Source: Nitrospirota bacterium (GTDB lineage: Bacteria; Nitrospirota; Nitrospiria; Nitrospirales; Nitrospiraceae). From it: a stretch of DNA of 6,165 nucleotides. This document shows, piece by piece, positions 5,132 through 6,165 of this stretch. How positions within the stretch are numbered: position 1 is the stretch's first letter; every line of letters begins with the position of its first letter. The position numbers were made by a program, and so were the translations under genes. The notes under the pieces were generated by a model. It saw only the letters and a list, made by a program, of their open reading frames with translations, searched no databases and was not told the DNA's origin. The DNA is taken from positions 1 through 6,165 of the forward strand of contig JAIBHQ010000059.1 of NCBI GenBank assembly GCA_020028595.1, in the 5' to 3' direction.

Positions 5132-6165
5132 ATGGCTGACCGCCCCTGGGCGATCTCGTTCGTGGTGCTGTGCGCGGGGATGGTCCTGGGGTTCGTGCCG
5201 TTCCCCGCCGCGCCGTTGGCCCTTGCCGCGGAGTCGTCCCAGCAAACAACCGTCGTGACTCCTCCCGCCGCTTCGCAACAAGTCGAAATCACTGCCGATC
5301 GCATTGAGCATTTTCAAGTCACCGATGTGTATGAAGCAGACGGATCCGTCGTGATCGTGCAGGGGCCGATGCGGCTGACTTCCGATCACGCCACCCTCTT
5401 CGCGCTGTCCGGGACGCTGATTGCCGAAGGACACGTACATCTGAAAGATCGGGTGTCGGATGTGGATGGCGAGCGATTGGAGTTGAATGTGAACACGGAG
5501 GCCGGGGTGCTCACGCACGGCCAGCTCTACATCAATTTGACGAATACCCTCTTCACCGGCCGCCTCATGCAACGGTTTTCGGAGGACCACTATCGCGCGA
5601 AGGAAGGGATGTTCACCAATTGCGACGCGCGAAAGGGAGAGGTGCCGGCCTGGCGCCTGACCTTCAAAGATGCGGACCTGATGGCGGGCGACCGCGTGCA
5701 TCTCAAAGATGCGTGGCTCTGTGTAAACGACGTGCCGATCGTGCCGATCCCGGACTTTTCCTATCCGCTTGCCACGGCTCGAAAAAGCGGGCTGCTGATC
5801 CCGACGCCGGGCTGGGACAGCCGGTTCGGCTGGACGTATCGTCAGAGCGCCTTCTGGGCGATCAGCCCAAGCCAGGACTTGACGATCTCGCCGCAGTATT
5901 ACAGCGAACTCGGATACGGGAGCGACTTCGAATACCGCTACGTATTGGATCCGAAGTCAAAAGGGCAGTGGCTGTTAAGCGTGCTGAAGCAGCAACAACT
6001 GCCACAAGTACAAGGAGTCGATCAAAACAGCGGCGATGCGAAGCAGACGCGCGCGCTGATCAGCGGCACTCACATGCAGCAGGTCAATCCCGGTTTGCGC
6101 GTGTCAGCGTCGGCCTTCCTGGTCTCCGATCCGGAATATCTGAACCAACTCAGCAATTCGGGCGC
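5132..6165 (+). CDS. lptD: LPS assembly outer-membrane protein LptD, N-terminal part (runs off the right edge)
   Basis: LptD, with the lipoprotein LptE, inserts lipopolysaccharide into the outer leaflet of the outer membrane. About 344 codons are open to the window edge; full-length LptD is typically 700-900 residues. A signal peptide is visible: a hydrophobic stretch at about 7-31 ending in ALALAAES, with likely cleavage near residues 32-33. Residues about 50-160 form an OstA/LptA-like periplasmic jellyroll region (ITADRIEHF, then repeated short strands). The LptD family signature follows: GMFTNC at 159-164, a PAW motif soon after, VNDVPIVPIPDFSYP, then ARKSGLLIPTPG around 216-227, with RKSG at 217-220. 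The beginning of the beta-barrel, rich in alternating aromatic and polar residues, follows. Cys164 matches the family cysteine after FT. No cysteine occurs between the signal peptide and Cys164. The barrel and its C-terminal cysteines lie outside the window. It is the last visible member of the accD-folC cluster. Confidence 0.92.
   Translation, partial: MADRPWAISFVVLCAGMVLGFVPFPAAPLALAAESSQQTTVVTPPAASQQVEITADRIEHFQVTDVYEADGSVVIVQGPMRLTSDHATLFALSGTLIAEGHVHLKDRVSDVDGERLELNVNTEAGVLTHGQLYINLTNTLFTGRLMQRFSEDHYRAKEGMFTNCDARKGEVPAWRLTFKDADLMAGDRVHLKDAWLCVNDVPIVPIPDFSYPLATARKSGLLIPTPGWDSRFGWTYRQSAFWAISPSQDLTISPQYYSELGYGSDFEYRYVLDPKSKGQWLLSVLKQQQLPQVQGVDQNSGDAKQTRALISGTHMQQVNPGLRVSASAFLVSDPEYLNQLSNSG

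Noticed and set aside
5048..5701. A 217-codon open frame on the - strand over the folC end and lptD start
   Set aside because: lptD is open on the + strand with a signal peptide and family motifs. The antisense protein has no motif and a shadow-like composition.

Overview
The window is 6165 bases of GC-rich bacterial chromosome. It carries five complete or near-complete protein genes plus the 5' part of a sixth, all on the + strand. The start of an LptD-type outer-membrane LPS assembly gene shows a diderm, Gram-negative envelope. The mix of genes, the codon use and the style of the palindromic repeat at the left edge suggest Nitrospira or a close relative. That assignment is pattern recognition, not proof; a 16S or marker-gene comparison would be needed.

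Layout. Positions 1-124 hold an imperfect inverted-repeat element with 19-base arms, an internal hairpin and an internal direct repeat. It looks like a dispersed intergenic REP/MITE-like sequence. Next come moaA (GTG start, most likely at 178, stop at 1227) for the first step of molybdenum cofactor synthesis, and a NiCoT/UreH-like nickel/cobalt permease (1286-1969) with a histidine-rich loop. Together they form a small metal/cofactor block. An AT-richer 186-base spacer (1970-2155) follows, with a hairpin and a possible extended -10 promoter.

The second block is a tightly packed co-directional run: an MBL-fold hydrolase resembling class II 3',5'-cyclic-nucleotide phosphodiesterases (2156-2953), accD (2965-3804), folC (3829-5130) and lptD (5132 to beyond the right edge). 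Gaps are 11, 24 and 1 bases, so this is probably one operon, transcribed from the 1970-2155 spacer.

How they fit together. AccD makes malonyl-CoA with AccA/AccB/AccC for fatty-acid synthesis, which feeds phospholipid and lipid A. LptD inserts the finished LPS into the outer membrane. FolC makes and polyglutamylates folate and is a common neighbour of accD in many bacteria. The phosphodiesterase-like gene is the least explained member. MoaA and the nickel/cobalt permease supply cofactors for Mo and Ni enzymes; in a nitrite oxidiser these would include nitrite oxidoreductase and urease or hydrogenase (inference). No tRNA, rRNA, CRISPR array, transposase or obvious new defence system is visible.
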